The notes: generated by a model from the sequence alone, not told the origin. DNA of 64,000 bases from an uncultured bacterium (GCA_905215055.1 CAJMOH010000004.1:1-64000); one strand, 5' to 3'; counted from the stretch's first letter, positions 8,756 to 16,159 are shown. A program made the numbers and translations.

Positions 8756-9226
8756 ATGGACAATCAAGCACAGATTTCCAATATGCAAAAGTATTTCAAC
8801 TATCAGGAGCAGATGGTCCGTCTGAAGAAAGCCATGGCCGCCCAGTTCTATCTGGAAGCCATCTTCATTGAGTACGCAGTGATGGAGGACCGGCTGGAAT
8901 CCATTTTGCGGCACAGCGGTGTGTTCAATCCAGAGAGGCACAACACCATCCAGGCGAAGCTGCGGCGGGTTTCCGAGCTGCGCAGGGCAAAGAAGAGCCT
9001 GCTCCATCGCAGTGTTTCCGAGGAGTTGTTGCAGGAAATCTACCAGTGGAAAGATGAGCGCAACCGCCTGATTCATGCTCTGATGAAGCAAAATCTCCAT
9101 ACAGAGGACTTGCAGAAAATCGCCCTGGAGGGTCAGCAGATTGTGAAGCAGTTGAACTCCAAAGCTACAAACTACAGGAAAGCACTGGAACGCCAGGCCG
9201 CAAAGGCACAGAAACAGGAGGTATAA
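8756..9226 (+). CDS. Helical protein with HEPN-like R-N-x3-H motif, function unknown
   Basis: 156 aa from ATG 8756 (AAAGGTGG upstream); an upstream GTG at 8705 would overlap capG. All-helical and charged, with a likely coiled coil. ERNRLIH places R102-N-x3-H107, the pattern of HEPN-superfamily RNases and their inactive relatives, and the helix EYAVMEDRLESILRHSG fits that fold. This is motif reading only. It sits 2 bp before the phosphohexomutase start, suggesting co-transcription, and has no adjacent MNT partner. It may be a housekeeping HEPN-like protein rather than a toxin. Confidence 0.5.
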   Translation: MDNQAQISNMQKYFNYQEQMVRLKKAMAAQFYLEAIFIEYAVMEDRLESILRHSGVFNPERHNTIQAKLRRVSELRRAKKSLLHRSVSEELLQEIYQWKDERNRLIHALMKQNLHTEDLQKIALEGQQIVKQLNSKATNYRKALERQAAKAQKQEV

Positions 9227-9228
9227 GT

Positions 9229-10635
9229 ATGGGACGCTATTTCGGCACCGACGGCTTCCGGGGGGAAGCCAACCGTAATCTGACAGCAGACCACGCCTAC
9301 CAGGTGGGCCGTTTCCTGGGCTGGTATTATAATGAAAAACGGGCCCACGCCGCCGAGGAGGGCCGCCCTGTGAAAGAGGGCCCCGCCCGCATCGTCATCG
9401 GCAAGGACACCCGCCGCAGCTCTTATATGTTTGAATACTCTCTGGTGGCAGGCCTGGTGGCTTCCGGCGCGGATGCCTACATGCTCCACGTCACCACCAC
9501 GCCCTCCGTGGCCTACATCGCCCGGGTGGACGATTTCGACTGCGGCATTATGATCTCCGCCAGCCACAACCCTTACTACGACAACGGCATCAAGCTCATC
9601 AACGATCAGGGCGAGAAGATGGACGAGGAGACCATCGAGCTGGTGGAGGACTACCTGGATGGCAAGCTGGAAGTTTTCGGTCAAAAGTGGCCGGAGCTGC
9701 CCTTCGCCCAGAAGGACAAAATCGGCTGCACTGTGGACTATGTCTCGGGTCGGAACCGGTACATCGGCTATCTCATCTCCTTGGGCATGTACTCCTTCCG
9801 GGGCGTGAAGGTGGGCCTGGACTGCGCCAACGGCTCCAGCTGGAACATCGCCAAGGCCGTGTTTGACGCCCTGGGCGCCGACACCACTGTCATCAACGCG
9901 GAGCCCAACGGCTTGAATATCAACCTCAACGCCGGTTCCACCCACATCGAAGGGTTGCAAAAGCTGGTGGTGGAGAAGGGCCTGGACGTAGGTTTCGCCT
10001 TTGACGGCGACGCCGACCGCTGCCTGTGTGTGGACGAAAAGGGCAACGTCATCACCGGGGACCACATCCTGTATATCTACGGCCGCTATATGAAGGAGCG
10101 GGGCAAGCTGGTGACCAACACCGTGGTGACCACCATCATGTCCAACTTTGGCCTGTACAAGGCCCTGGACGAGCTGGGTATCGGCTACGCCAAGACCAAG
10201 GTAGGGGATAAGTACGTCTACGAGAATATGCAGCAAAGCGGCGCCAGAATCGGCGGGGAGCAGAGCGGGCACATCATCTTCAGCAAGTACGCCTCTACCG
10301 GCGACGGCATCCTCACCAGCCTCAAGATGATGGAAGTGATGATGGCCCGGAAGAAGCCTCTCAGCGAGCTGGCCGCGCCCCTGCACATCTATCCCCAGGT
10401 GCTGGAGAACGTCCGCGTCACCGACAAGGCCACCGCCCAGGCGGACCCGGATGTCCAGGCCAAAGTAAAGGAAGTGGCGGAAAAGCTGGGGGACACTGGC
10501 CGCATCCTGGTCCGGGAATCCGGCACCGAGCCCGTCCTCCGGGTCATGGTGGAAGCCCCGGAGCAGGACACCTGCCAGAAGTTCGTGGACGAGGTGGTGA
10601 AGGTCATCAAAGCCAAGGGGTATGTGGCGGGTTGA
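9229..10635 (+). CDS. glmM: Phosphoglucosamine mutase / phosphohexomutase (GlmM-like)
   Basis: 468 aa with all four phosphohexomutase signatures: active-site serine in ISASHNP (S112), metal-binding FDGDADR (about 255-261), sugar-binding GGEQSGH (about 344-350) and phosphate-binding RESGTEPVLRVM (about 425). The N-terminus RYFGTDGFRGEAN matches GlmM. It interconverts glucosamine-6-P and glucosamine-1-P for UDP-GlcNAc, the precursor consumed by CapE. A short extra loop (residues about 36-52) makes it slightly longer than typical GlmM. RBS is AGGAGG. A phosphomannomutase role cannot be excluded. Confidence 0.85.
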   Translation: MGRYFGTDGFRGEANRNLTADHAYQVGRFLGWYYNEKRAHAAEEGRPVKEGPARIVIGKDTRRSSYMFEYSLVAGLVASGADAYMLHVTTTPSVAYIARVDDFDCGIMISASHNPYYDNGIKLINDQGEKMDEETIELVEDYLDGKLEVFGQKWPELPFAQKDKIGCTVDYVSGRNRYIGYLISLGMYSFRGVKVGLDCANGSSWNIAKAVFDALGADTTVINAEPNGLNINLNAGSTHIEGLQKLVVEKGLDVGFAFDGDADRCLCVDEKGNVITGDHILYIYGRYMKERGKLVTNTVVTTIMSNFGLYKALDELGIGYAKTKVGDKYVYENMQQSGARIGGEQSGHIIFSKYASTGDGILTSLKMMEVMMARKKPLSELAAPLHIYPQVLENVRVTDKATAQADPDVQAKVKEVAEKLGDTGRILVRESGTEPVLRVMVEAPEQDTCQKFVDEVVKVIKAKGYVAG

Positions 10636-10759
10636 CATAACTCTTTGCCCCAAGGAACTGGCGGACGTCCGAGGCGCCAGTTACAGCTTCAGCCTGCTGT
10701 GGCGCTTTGGCGTAATCTGCGTGCCGGACGAAGTGGAGGCGAAGCTGTGGGGTAGGTGA
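10622..10759 (+). CDS. Possible 45-aa ORF overlapping the end of glmM
   Basis: ATG 10622 lies inside the last codons of glmM and reads 45 codons to TGA 10757-10759 (MWRVDITLCPKELADVRG at the start). Composition looks protein-like rather than shadow-like, and the position suggests translational coupling, but no ribosome site or homology can be shown. The rest of 10,760-10,959 holds an inverted repeat and a promoter. Confidence 0.25.
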   Translation: MWRVDITLCPKELADVRGASYSFSLLWRFGVICVPDEVEAKLWGR

Positions 10760-10834
10760 GGCGGGGGAGAGTGCTGGTAGGATGGAAGTGGGCTTTTTCT
10801 TCCAGTACTTACTTAAGTTTTTCTGAACTACAGT

Positions 10835-10863
10835 GACGTACAACTATGTTTCATATGTACGTC
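10835..10863. repeat. Inverted repeat upstream of the coiled-coil gene promoter
   Basis: Perfect 7-bp arms GACGTAC (10835-10841) and GTACGTC (10857-10863) separated by 15 bp. The repeat lies about 30 bp upstream of the -35 box at 10895, a plausible operator position. Confidence 0.4.
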
Positions 10864-10894
10864 GATAAATATACTTCAGTAAACAGGTTTCCCC

Positions 10895-10923
10895 TTGAAA
10901 ATAGTATTTCTCCCCATTATAAT
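10895..10923 (+). promoter_or_regulatory. Strong sigma-A promoter for the coiled-coil protein
   Basis: -35 TTGAAA (10895-10900), exact 17-bp spacer, -10 TATAAT (10918-10923), about 36 bp before the start codon. Confidence 0.75.
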
Positions 10924-10959
10924 GAACATATGAAATGCTTGGTAAGGAGGAGTACTATC

Positions 10960-11418
10960 ATGCCACGCGGTGTAAAAGGTTCTGGAAAGAAGCCTACAAA
11001 TTCCAAAAAACCTGCCACAGAGAAGAAAGAGCGCAAGCCCTACCCCACTTATCAGGAACGGATCGAGGCGGCAGACAAGAAAATTGAGCAGCTGCAAAAG
11101 CTCAATGCCTCCCGTGAAGAATTGATTGCCCAGACAGAAGCCAAACTGGCGGAGCGGAAAGAAGCCCTGGCCAAGAGCCAGGCGATGCTGGAAAAAGTGC
11201 TGGCAAAACGGGAGCGCCTGGTGGCCCTCATGAATAAGCCAGAGAAGCAGCCTAAAGCGAAGCTGTCCCCGGAAGAACGTGCCGCTCACCGGCGGGAAGC
11301 TCTGGCAAAAGCCAGGGAGGCCAAAAAGGCCCAGAAAGCGCAAATGGAAGCTCTCATGGAGAAACTGGCCCAAAGCGGCAAGACCATCGAGGAGTTGATG
11401 GCGGAGCTGGACAAATAA
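10960..11418 (+). CDS. Lys/Glu-rich coiled-coil protein, function unknown
   Basis: 152 aa from ATG 10960, chosen because it has an ideal AAGGAGG ribosome site and lies just after a consensus promoter; the longer frame from 10846 begins upstream of that promoter. The basic N-terminus (MPRGVKGSGKK) is followed by a long amphipathic heptad-rich region (about residues 25-150) dominated by K, E, A and L. The basic tail plus coil could suit a nucleoid- or RNA-associated protein, but no domain is recognised. It is monocistronic, with its own promoter and terminator. Confidence 0.65.
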   Translation: MPRGVKGSGKKPTNSKKPATEKKERKPYPTYQERIEAADKKIEQLQKLNASREELIAQTEAKLAERKEALAKSQAMLEKVLAKRERLVALMNKPEKQPKAKLSPEERAAHRREALAKAREAKKAQKAQMEALMEKLAQSGKTIEELMAELDK

Positions 11419-11426
11419 GACACAGA

Positions 11427-11456
11427 AAACAGGCTCACTGCTACGGGCCTGTTTTT
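11427..11456 (+). terminator. Terminator of the coiled-coil gene
   Basis: AACAGGC (11428-11434) pairs with GCCTGTT (11447-11453), followed by a T-run. Confidence 0.75.
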
Positions 11457-11531
11457 CCATATGAATGCGAACGTAGCTCCTGCCGCAAGTTATGCAGAAC
11501 GAGCGAGAGTGCATATACTGTATAATACAAC

Positions 11532-11559
11532 AAAGGCCCTCCTAAGTGGGAGGGCCTTT
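11532..11559. terminator. Bidirectional terminator hairpin
   Basis: AAAGGCCCTCC (11532-11542) pairs perfectly with GGAGGGCCTTT (11549-11559). A- and T-runs flank it, so it could end transcripts from either side, including the minus-strand repressor. Confidence 0.65.
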
Positions 11560-11703
11560 GCCGTCTGAATGTTGAGCAACAAATCAGGTGGGTGGTAACA
11601 AATCACCACCCGTAGCTGCATTTTACCATGTCACGAAGATCGGCGCAAGAAATAAACAGCGGTACCCGTTCTCGTTGCGGGGGGATAGCAGCAAAGCTAG
11701 GAA

Positions 11704-12114
11704 TTAAGACGGGGCCTTGGCCGCCAGTTGATGGACAAATTCCCAAACAACCTTTTGGTGCTGTTTGCCGCACAGGCGGTATAACGCGATGAGGGACTTT
11801 TCCTCTGGCCAAAGCTGTCCCAGTGAGTCTGGCTCCTTGGCGGCTTTTTTCGGTGGGCGCTGGGGGAGCCGCCAATCGGCTGACTGTTCCGGGTGTTCCA
11901 GGTAAGCGGAAAGGGTCTCTCGTGTGACGCCAAAGATCTTGGCGAGATGGCCCAGCTGGATAAAATCGGGCTGGGTTTTTCCCAGTTCGTAGTAGCTGTA
12001 TGTGGCGCGGTTGACGTGGAGGGCGTCTGCCACAGCCTGCTGAGTGAGGCCGCATTTCAGCCTCATGCGGCGCAAGGCCGCTCCAAAATCCGTGCGTATC
12101 ACATCGTTCTTCAT
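11704..12114 (-). CDS. XRE-family transcriptional regulator (copy 1)
   Basis: 136 aa. N-terminal helix-turn-helix (about residues 8-65) with FGAALRRMRLKCGLTQQAVADAL and NRATYSYYELGKTQPDFIQL, a cro/C1-type fold. The C-terminal 60 residues (PEEKSLIALYRL and on) probably dimerise. It is divergent from a second XRE gene at 12267, with a palindromic operator between them, the layout of a phage-like or element-borne switch. A second copy of this pair is at 45.5-48.1 kb, where this same gene is split by an insertion sequence; copy 1 is intact. Confidence 0.85.
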   Translation of the reverse strand: MKNDVIRTDFGAALRRMRLKCGLTQQAVADALHVNRATYSYYELGKTQPDFIQLGHLAKIFGVTRETLSAYLEHPEQSADWRLPQRPPKKAAKEPDSLGQLWPEEKSLIALYRLCGKQHQKVVWEFVHQLAAKAPS

Positions 12115-12150
12115 CGCAGAATCCCCTTCCCATCGCAGAAAATTTAGAAC

Positions 12151-12171
12151 GAATATCTAATTTAGATATTC
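12151..12171. promoter_or_regulatory. Palindromic operator between divergent XRE genes
   Basis: 21-bp perfect palindrome: GAATATCTAA (12151-12160), one central T, TTAGATATTC (12162-12171). A closely related copy occupies the same place in the second XRE pair (47753-47773), supporting a regulator-binding role. Confidence 0.75.
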
Positions 12172-12220
12172 AGTATCTACCCTATTGTGAATATACTGCG
12201 ATTTTCTCCTAAAATCAAGA

Positions 12221-12243
12221 ATTGAGACATAAAATATCTCAAT
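12221..12243. repeat. Second inverted repeat before XRE gene 2
   Basis: ATTGAGA (12221-12227) and TCTCAAT (12237-12243), 24 bp before the start codon at 12267. The left arm differs by one base in the duplicate copy near 47824. Confidence 0.5.
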
Positions 12244-12266
12244 CAGATTTTCTGGAGGGGCTCAAT

Positions 12267-12548
12267 ATGGCAAAAGGGATGTTTATCATACAGGGGAATC
12301 TCTGTTCTGAGCGGGTCAGGATCGGCAGGGCGCTGCAGTCTCCGCCCATGACCCAGGAGGATCTGGCCAGGAAGATCCAGCTCATGGGGGAGGAGGACAT
12401 GACGAAGCTCATCATCTCCCGCATCGAGAAGAACCAGCGCCACGTCTGCGACGCGGAGCTGCGGATCCTGGCAAAGGCGCTTGGTGTGTCCATGGAGTGG
12501 CTGGTGGGGGATAGCGATGACGTGACGATCCCCCCAACGAAAAAGTGA
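12267..12548 (+). CDS. XRE-family HTH protein (copy 1)
   Basis: 93 aa from ATG 12267, chosen over the frame start at 12222 because TGGAGGGG lies 9 bp upstream. The HTH covers most of the protein: VRIGRALQSPPMTQEDLARKI, then LIISRIEKNQRHVCDAEL and a LAKALGVSMEWLVG ending typical of XRE proteins. It is probably the antagonist of the divergent regulator. The duplicate at 47869-48150 differs only at a few residues near the C-terminus. Confidence 0.8.
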   Translation: MAKGMFIIQGNLCSERVRIGRALQSPPMTQEDLARKIQLMGEEDMTKLIISRIEKNQRHVCDAELRILAKALGVSMEWLVGDSDDVTIPPTKK

Positions 12549-12556
12549 GAGGCAAG

Positions 12557-12587
12557 GAGCAGGCCGCAAAAGGCCTGCTCCATTTTT
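12557..12587 (+). terminator. Terminator after XRE copy 1
   Basis: GAGCAGGCC (12557-12565) pairs with GGCCTGCTC (12572-12580), followed by CATTTTT. The same structure follows the duplicate gene at 48159. Confidence 0.85.
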
Positions 12588-12837
12588 ACGCCTTCATCTC
12601 CACAAACCACCGTCCGGAGGCCTCGTACAGGCAGGTTTCCTTGCCCTTGATTTTCACCAGGTACCTGCGGGCCACCTCCCCGGTGGTGGGGGCCTTGCCC
12701 CGGGAGGCCTCCCGGCTGTCCTCCACGTCGTACACCTGGCCTGTGGCCAGCACGATTTTCTGGGGCCGCACGCCCCCGTCGATATAATGGGTAGCCACGA
12801 CCTCCACATATTGCTTCCGGCGGCATGTGCTTATCAT
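12586..12837 (-). CDS. Small SOS-associated protein divergent from the Y-family polymerase, function unknown
   Basis: 83 aa, ATG at 12837 with GAGAGGAG upstream. It is beta-rich (VEVVATHYIDGGVRPQKIVLATGQVYDVED at the start, then VARRYLVKIKGKETCLYEASGRWFVE; strings abbreviated by position 8-37 and 55-80). No named domain is recognised. Its promoter (12888-12916) is directly overlapped or followed by the LexA box at 12861, so it is the gene most clearly placed under SOS control here. Neighbourhood suggests a role with the translesion polymerase. Confidence 0.55.
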   Translation of the reverse strand: MISTCRRKQYVEVVATHYIDGGVRPQKIVLATGQVYDVEDSREASRGKAPTTGEVARRYLVKIKGKETCLYEASGRWFVEMKA

Positions 12838-12860
12838 GTGGACACAACTCCTCTCAAATG

Positions 12861-12874
12861 CGAATGTACGTTCG
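12861..12874. promoter_or_regulatory. LexA (SOS) box
   Basis: CGAATGTACGTTCG differs at one position from the Gram-positive LexA consensus CGAAC-N4-GTTCG. A weaker half-match, GAACATCCATTCG, lies at 12894-12906 within the minus-strand promoter spacer. Confidence 0.75.
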
Positions 12875-12887
12875 AGATTCTGAAACT

Positions 12888-12916
12888 ATTATAGAACATC
12901 CATTCGATTTTCGCAA
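12888..12916 (-). promoter_or_regulatory. Promoter of the small divergent SOS gene
   Basis: On the minus strand: -35 TTGCGA (12916-12911), 17-bp spacer, -10 TATAAT (12893-12888). The LexA box lies 13 bp downstream of the -10, where it would block initiation. Confidence 0.65.
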
Positions 12917-12942
12917 GCCCCAATTTTTGGGCCAAAGCACCA

Positions 12943-12971
12943 TTGTATCCCCAGGGCGTCTGTGGTAAGAT
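12943..12971 (+). promoter_or_regulatory. Candidate promoter of the polymerase gene
   Basis: -35 TTGTAT (12943-12948), 17-bp spacer, -10 TAAGAT (12966-12971), 24 bp before the ATG. It lies about 70 bp from the LexA box, so SOS control of this promoter is less obvious than for the divergent gene. Confidence 0.45.
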
Positions 12972-12995
12972 GAAAGAAACGAGAGGAGGCGCTCC

Positions 12996-14507
12996 ATGGA
13001 ACCGAAACGCTATCTTGCCATCGACTTGAAATCCTTCTACGCTTCCGTGGAGTGCATGGAGCGGGGCCTGAACCCCATGACCACCAACTTGGTGGTGGCG
13101 GATTTGTCCCGCACAGAAAAGACCATCTGCCTGGCGGTGACGCCCTCCCTCAAAGCCTATGGCATTTCCGGCCGGGCCCGGCTGTTTGAGGTAATTCAGC
13201 GGGTGAAGCAGGTCAATGAGGAGCGCCGCCGGAAGGCCCCCGGCCGCAAGCTCGCCAACTGTTCTTGGGATGACACTCAGGTTCGAGCCGACCCCGCCAT
13301 GGGCCTGGACTACATCGTGGCCCCGCCCCGGATGGCCCTGTACATGGAGTACAGCGCGAAGATCTACCAGGTCTATCTTAAATATGTGGCCCCGGAGGAC
13401 ATCCATGTCTACTCCATCGACGAGGTGCTCATGGACGTGACCGGTTACCTGAACACCTATGGCCTCACCGCCAAGGAGCTGGCCTCCCGGATGATTTTGG
13501 ACATCCAGCGCACCGTGGGCATCACCGCCGCCGGGGGAGTGGGCACCAACCTCTACCTGGCGAAGGTGGCCATGGACATCGGCGCCAAGCACGCCCAGCC
13601 CGACGAGCACGGGGTGCGCATCGCAGAGCTGGACGAGATGAGCTACCGCCGCACCCTGTGGGACCACCGGCCCCTCACCGATTTCTGGCGGGTGGGGGCA
13701 GGCACCGCCAGAAAGCTGGAGCAGTACGGCATGGTCACCATGGGGGACGTGGCCCGGTGCTCCGTGGGAAAGCCGGGGCAGCTGCTCAATGAGGAATTGC
13801 TCTATAAGCTCTTCGGGGTCAACGCGGAGTTGCTCATCGACCACGCCTGGGGGTGGGAGCCCTGCACTATCGCTGCCATCAAGGCCTATAAGCCGGAGTC
13901 CAGCAGCGTGGGCTCCGGCCAGGTGCTGCAGGAGCCCTACCCCTTCCAGAAAGCCCGCACTGTCCTGCGGGAGATGACGGGCCAGCTGGCCCTGGATTTG
14001 GTGGACAAGGGCCTGGTGACCAACCAGCTGGTGCTCACCGTGGGCTATGACCGGGAGAGCCTGGAAAACCCAAAAATCGGTTACCGGGGGGAGGTCACCA
14101 CCGACGCCTACGGCCGGAAGGTCCCCAAGCACGCCCACGGCACGGAGAACCTGGAGAGCTACACCTCCTCTTCCAAGGAGCTGGTAGAGGCGGCCACCGC
14201 CCTGTTCGACCGGATTGTCAACCCAAAGCTGCTTGTGCGCCGGTTCTACATGGCCGCCACCCACGTGGTGGAGGAGGGGATCGTCCCTGCCCAGTTCCAG
14301 CAGCTGGACTTGTTCAGCGACCCGGAGGAGGTAACGCGCCAAGAGGCGGCGGCCAAGGCGGAACGGGAGCGGGAGCGCAAGCGCCAGGAGGCCATGCTTT
14401 CCATCAAGAAAAAGTTCGGGAAGAACGCCATCCTGGAGGGCATCAGCTTTACCGAGGGCGCCACCGGCCGGGAGCGCAACGAGACCATCGGAGGGCATAA
14501 GGCGTGA
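12996..14507 (+). CDS. Y-family DNA polymerase (UmuC/DinB-like)
   Basis: 503 aa. The catalytic acidic residues are visible in AIDLKSFYASVEC (D10) and SIDEVLMDV (D142, E143). GVGTNLYLAKVAMD and a helix-hairpin-helix-like RVGAGTARKLEQYG follow, with a little-finger domain behind. It copies past DNA lesions during the SOS response. The strong ribosome site is GAGAGGAGG. The stop precedes a YolD-like gene by 23 bp. Pol-Y/YolD cassettes are common passengers of clostridial mobile elements. The C-terminus (about 440-490) is very basic and coiled. Confidence 0.9.
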   Translation: MEPKRYLAIDLKSFYASVECMERGLNPMTTNLVVADLSRTEKTICLAVTPSLKAYGISGRARLFEVIQRVKQVNEERRRKAPGRKLANCSWDDTQVRADPAMGLDYIVAPPRMALYMEYSAKIYQVYLKYVAPEDIHVYSIDEVLMDVTGYLNTYGLTAKELASRMILDIQRTVGITAAGGVGTNLYLAKVAMDIGAKHAQPDEHGVRIAELDEMSYRRTLWDHRPLTDFWRVGAGTARKLEQYGMVTMGDVARCSVGKPGQLLNEELLYKLFGVNAELLIDHAWGWEPCTIAAIKAYKPESSSVGSGQVLQEPYPFQKARTVLREMTGQLALDLVDKGLVTNQLVLTVGYDRESLENPKIGYRGEVTTDAYGRKVPKHAHGTENLESYTSSSKELVEAATALFDRIVNPKLLVRRFYMAATHVVEEGIVPAQFQQLDLFSDPEEVTRQEAAAKAERERERKRQEAMLSIKKKFGKNAILEGISFTEGATGRERNETIGGHKA

Positions 14508-14530
14508 CACAGAGCAATAAAGGAGGCGCT

Positions 14531-14944
14531 ATGGATACGAATTTCCCCTACGACGATATTGTGAATCTGCCCCATCCCACCTCGAAAAAGCATCCCCGGA
14601 TGTCCATGGAGGAGCGGGCGGCCCAGTTTTCCCCCTTCGCCGCCCTGACGGGCTTTGGCGGGGTGATCCGGGAGACGGGACGGCTCACCGGCAGCCGGCG
14701 GGGCCTTACGGACAGCGACATCCGCCGGCTGGAGGAGCAGCTCACTTGGCTTGCAGAGCACGAGGGGGAACACCCGGAGATTACCGTCACCTACTTTCTC
14801 CCCGATGAGCGGAAGGAGGGGGGCGATTACGCCACCCTCACCGGCCGGGTGAAGCGCCTGGACCCGGTGGAGCGGGTGCTGCTATTTGAAACGGGGGAGA
14901 GGGTGCCCATTGGGGATATCCTTCTTCTGCGAACGGAAGAATGA
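14531..14944 (+). CDS. YolD-like family protein
   Basis: 137 aa from ATG 14531 with AAGGAGG 7 bp upstream; the frame start at 14504 overlaps the polymerase stop. RAAQFSPFAALTGFGGVIRE (about residues 30-49) and RLEEQLTWL are the YolD-family hallmarks, followed by a beta-barrel-like end (TGRVKRLDPVERVLLFETGERVPIGDILLL in part). YolD proteins accompany UvrX-type Y polymerases and are thought to act as accessory factors. It is the last gene of the SOS cassette; the leader-RNA promoter begins 20 bp later. Confidence 0.82.
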   Translation: MDTNFPYDDIVNLPHPTSKKHPRMSMEERAAQFSPFAALTGFGGVIRETGRLTGSRRGLTDSDIRRLEEQLTWLAEHEGEHPEITVTYFLPDERKEGGDYATLTGRVKRLDPVERVLLFETGERVPIGDILLLRTEE

Positions 14945-14964
14945 GGTTTGCATAGAGGAACCCC

Positions 14965-15263
14965 TTGCAATCTCCCCGCCGGCATGGTATAGTTATCTCA
15001 GATAGTTTCTTCATTGCCCAGAGCAATGACAGTTTCCGGTTACAAAGCGTCAGAGAGTTTTGCTTTCTGGCGCTTTTTTGCGTCTTCTGCCTCGAAAGAG
15101 AGGCACAAAAGTAAAAAGGAGGGTGACGCCCTCTCCCGTTCCTGGCTCAGCCACAAAGCGTTCAGAGTTTTTCTCTGGGCGCTTTTTTTTATATAGATTG
15201 GAGCTTTACGGCTCCCCCAACTTTCTTTCCGGGGAGCCTTCGGCTGCCCCGTGTTCATAATCC
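14965..15263 (+). ncRNA. Repeated structured leader RNA, copy a
   Basis: Promoter TTGCAA (14965-14970), 17-bp spacer, TATAGT (14988-14993). Hairpin 1: CATTGC/GCAATG (15012-15028). Hairpin 2: 14-bp stem 15044-15057/15063-15076 with six T. A second T-run hairpin: 15155-15167/15173-15185 with eight T. Further GC hairpins run to about 15250. Nearly identical to copy b at 48303 and structurally like copies c and d. Here it leads only into a truncated ssb fragment, so this copy probably drives no working operon. Confidence 0.75.
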
Positions 15264-15566
15264 TAACCACCGGTGGATCAACCTGTCCGTGAAGGCCTTT
15301 GGCCCCCTGTGCCAGCGCCTGGAGAAGATGAAGCTGAAAGAAGGTTCGTTTATCAATCTCTCCGGCCGTCTGGACGAGGACACCTGGGAGGACAAGCGGA
15401 CCGGCGAGAAGCACAGTGCCATGGTCATCGTCTTGGACGAGATCGAGTACAGCGGCGGCAGCCGGAAGAAAGACCCGGAGGCCGCCCAGGCAGAACCGGC
15501 GGAAGAACCGCCCCAACCCAAGGAGTCCAGTTTTACGGGCTACCAGGGATTTGGCGGCGCCAACAG
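15264..15566 (+). pseudogene. ssb internal fragment (single-stranded DNA-binding protein remnant)
   Basis: Near-identical to the middle and end of the intact ssb at 56223-56681, from NHRWINLSVKAFGPLCQRLE to YQGFGGAN. It lacks the first 45 or so residues and the acidic tail (FFDDED). The left junction falls at TAACCACCGG, directly fused to the leader copy; the right junction is at CAACAG, after which unrelated sequence starts. It is a deletion scar of a related element. An open frame continues to 15969 but has no support. Confidence 0.8.
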
Positions 15567-15625
15567 GAATTCCATGATGTTACACCTGCGCTTTCTTTAT
15601 TGTTGTTGCGAGAGAGATGGGTACT

Positions 15626-16159
15626 TCATAGGTTCTGGGACTTGCGCTCTGCTTCCTCTTGCTGCCGGTCGAGGATGCGCTGCGTTGCCTCCATGGATTC
15701 CTGGAGGGCTTTCCGATTCCCCTCTTGCAGCCTTTGCAAATGGCCCGCCAGATCTTCCTGCATGGAGAGCAGAGCCCTGGCGGTCATCTGAAACTGCCCG
15801 GCGTCCTCCCCATGGGAGAGCCGCCAGTCGAACCACCGGCGGTAGCGTTTCCGCTCCTTGGGCAGCAGGTAGACCAAAAGGCCGTCTTTCCCTTTACCTT
15901 GGGGGTAATAGACAGGCCCGTCCACCTGCATATCCCACTTTCCCGGCGCGGCGTTGTACAGGGCCATGACCTGCTCAAAGGTCAAGAGCAAAATCTCCCC
16001 GCGCTTAGAGCGTTCCCGTAGATACTGGGGCTCCCGCCGCAGGATGTGCAGCGAGAGGAACGCCAGCACCCCGGCAAGCGCAGCGCACCCGGCGACGAGG
16101 CCCGTCACGGCAAGGCCTTCGCCGGCCTGCTGAAGCGCTACTTCGGCAAGTAAGCGCAA
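15626..16159 (-). CDS. Membrane-anchored coiled-coil protein, probably 5'-truncated
   Basis: Up to 177 aa. One N-terminal hydrophobic helix (about residues 15-40, TGLVAGCAALAGVLAFLSLHI), then a basic soluble part with VMALYNAAPGKWDMQVDGPVYY and a C-terminal coiled coil rich in Q, E and R (about 125-177). The only start is a TTG at 16159, and its first 20 or so codons are antisense to a rubrerythrin tail, so the original N-terminus was probably lost at that junction. It could still be expressed. Function unknown. Confidence 0.5.
   Translation of the reverse strand: MRLLAEVALQQAGEGLAVTGLVAGCAALAGVLAFLSLHILRREPQYLRERSKRGEILLLTFEQVMALYNAAPGKWDMQVDGPVYYPQGKGKDGLLVYLLPKERKRYRRWFDWRLSHGEDAGQFQMTARALLSMQEDLAGHLQRLQEGNRKALQESMEATQRILDRQQEEAERKSQNL
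16094..16153 (+). pseudogene. Rubrerythrin C-terminal fragment
   Basis: Nineteen codons plus stop read DEARHGKAFAGLLKRYFGK, the characteristic end of rubrerythrin. The codons upstream (RSAPG) no longer match the family, marking a junction at about 16090. It may be the 3' end of a chromosomal gene left at an element boundary. Confidence 0.6.

Noticed and set aside
9172..10653. A 493-aa minus-strand ORF over glmM
   Set aside because: Antisense shadow with His/Val/Gly-rich composition; similar long shadows over VWA, URO-D and capF genes were dropped for the same reason.
12834..14510. A 558-aa minus-strand ORF over the Y-family polymerase
   Set aside because: Shadow frame of a GC-rich gene, rich in His, Gly and Leu with no domain; the plus strand encodes a full polymerase with catalytic motifs.
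15014..15196. A 60-aa ORF identical in both leader copies (also 48352-48534)
   Set aside because: It runs straight through the T-run hairpins of the leader, has no ribosome site, and its conservation follows from the near-identical DNA of the two copies.
16094..16153. Complete small gene ending in the rubrerythrin-like tail
   Set aside because: Upstream codons lose rubrerythrin similarity at once and no start with a ribosome site precedes it, so it is a fragment.
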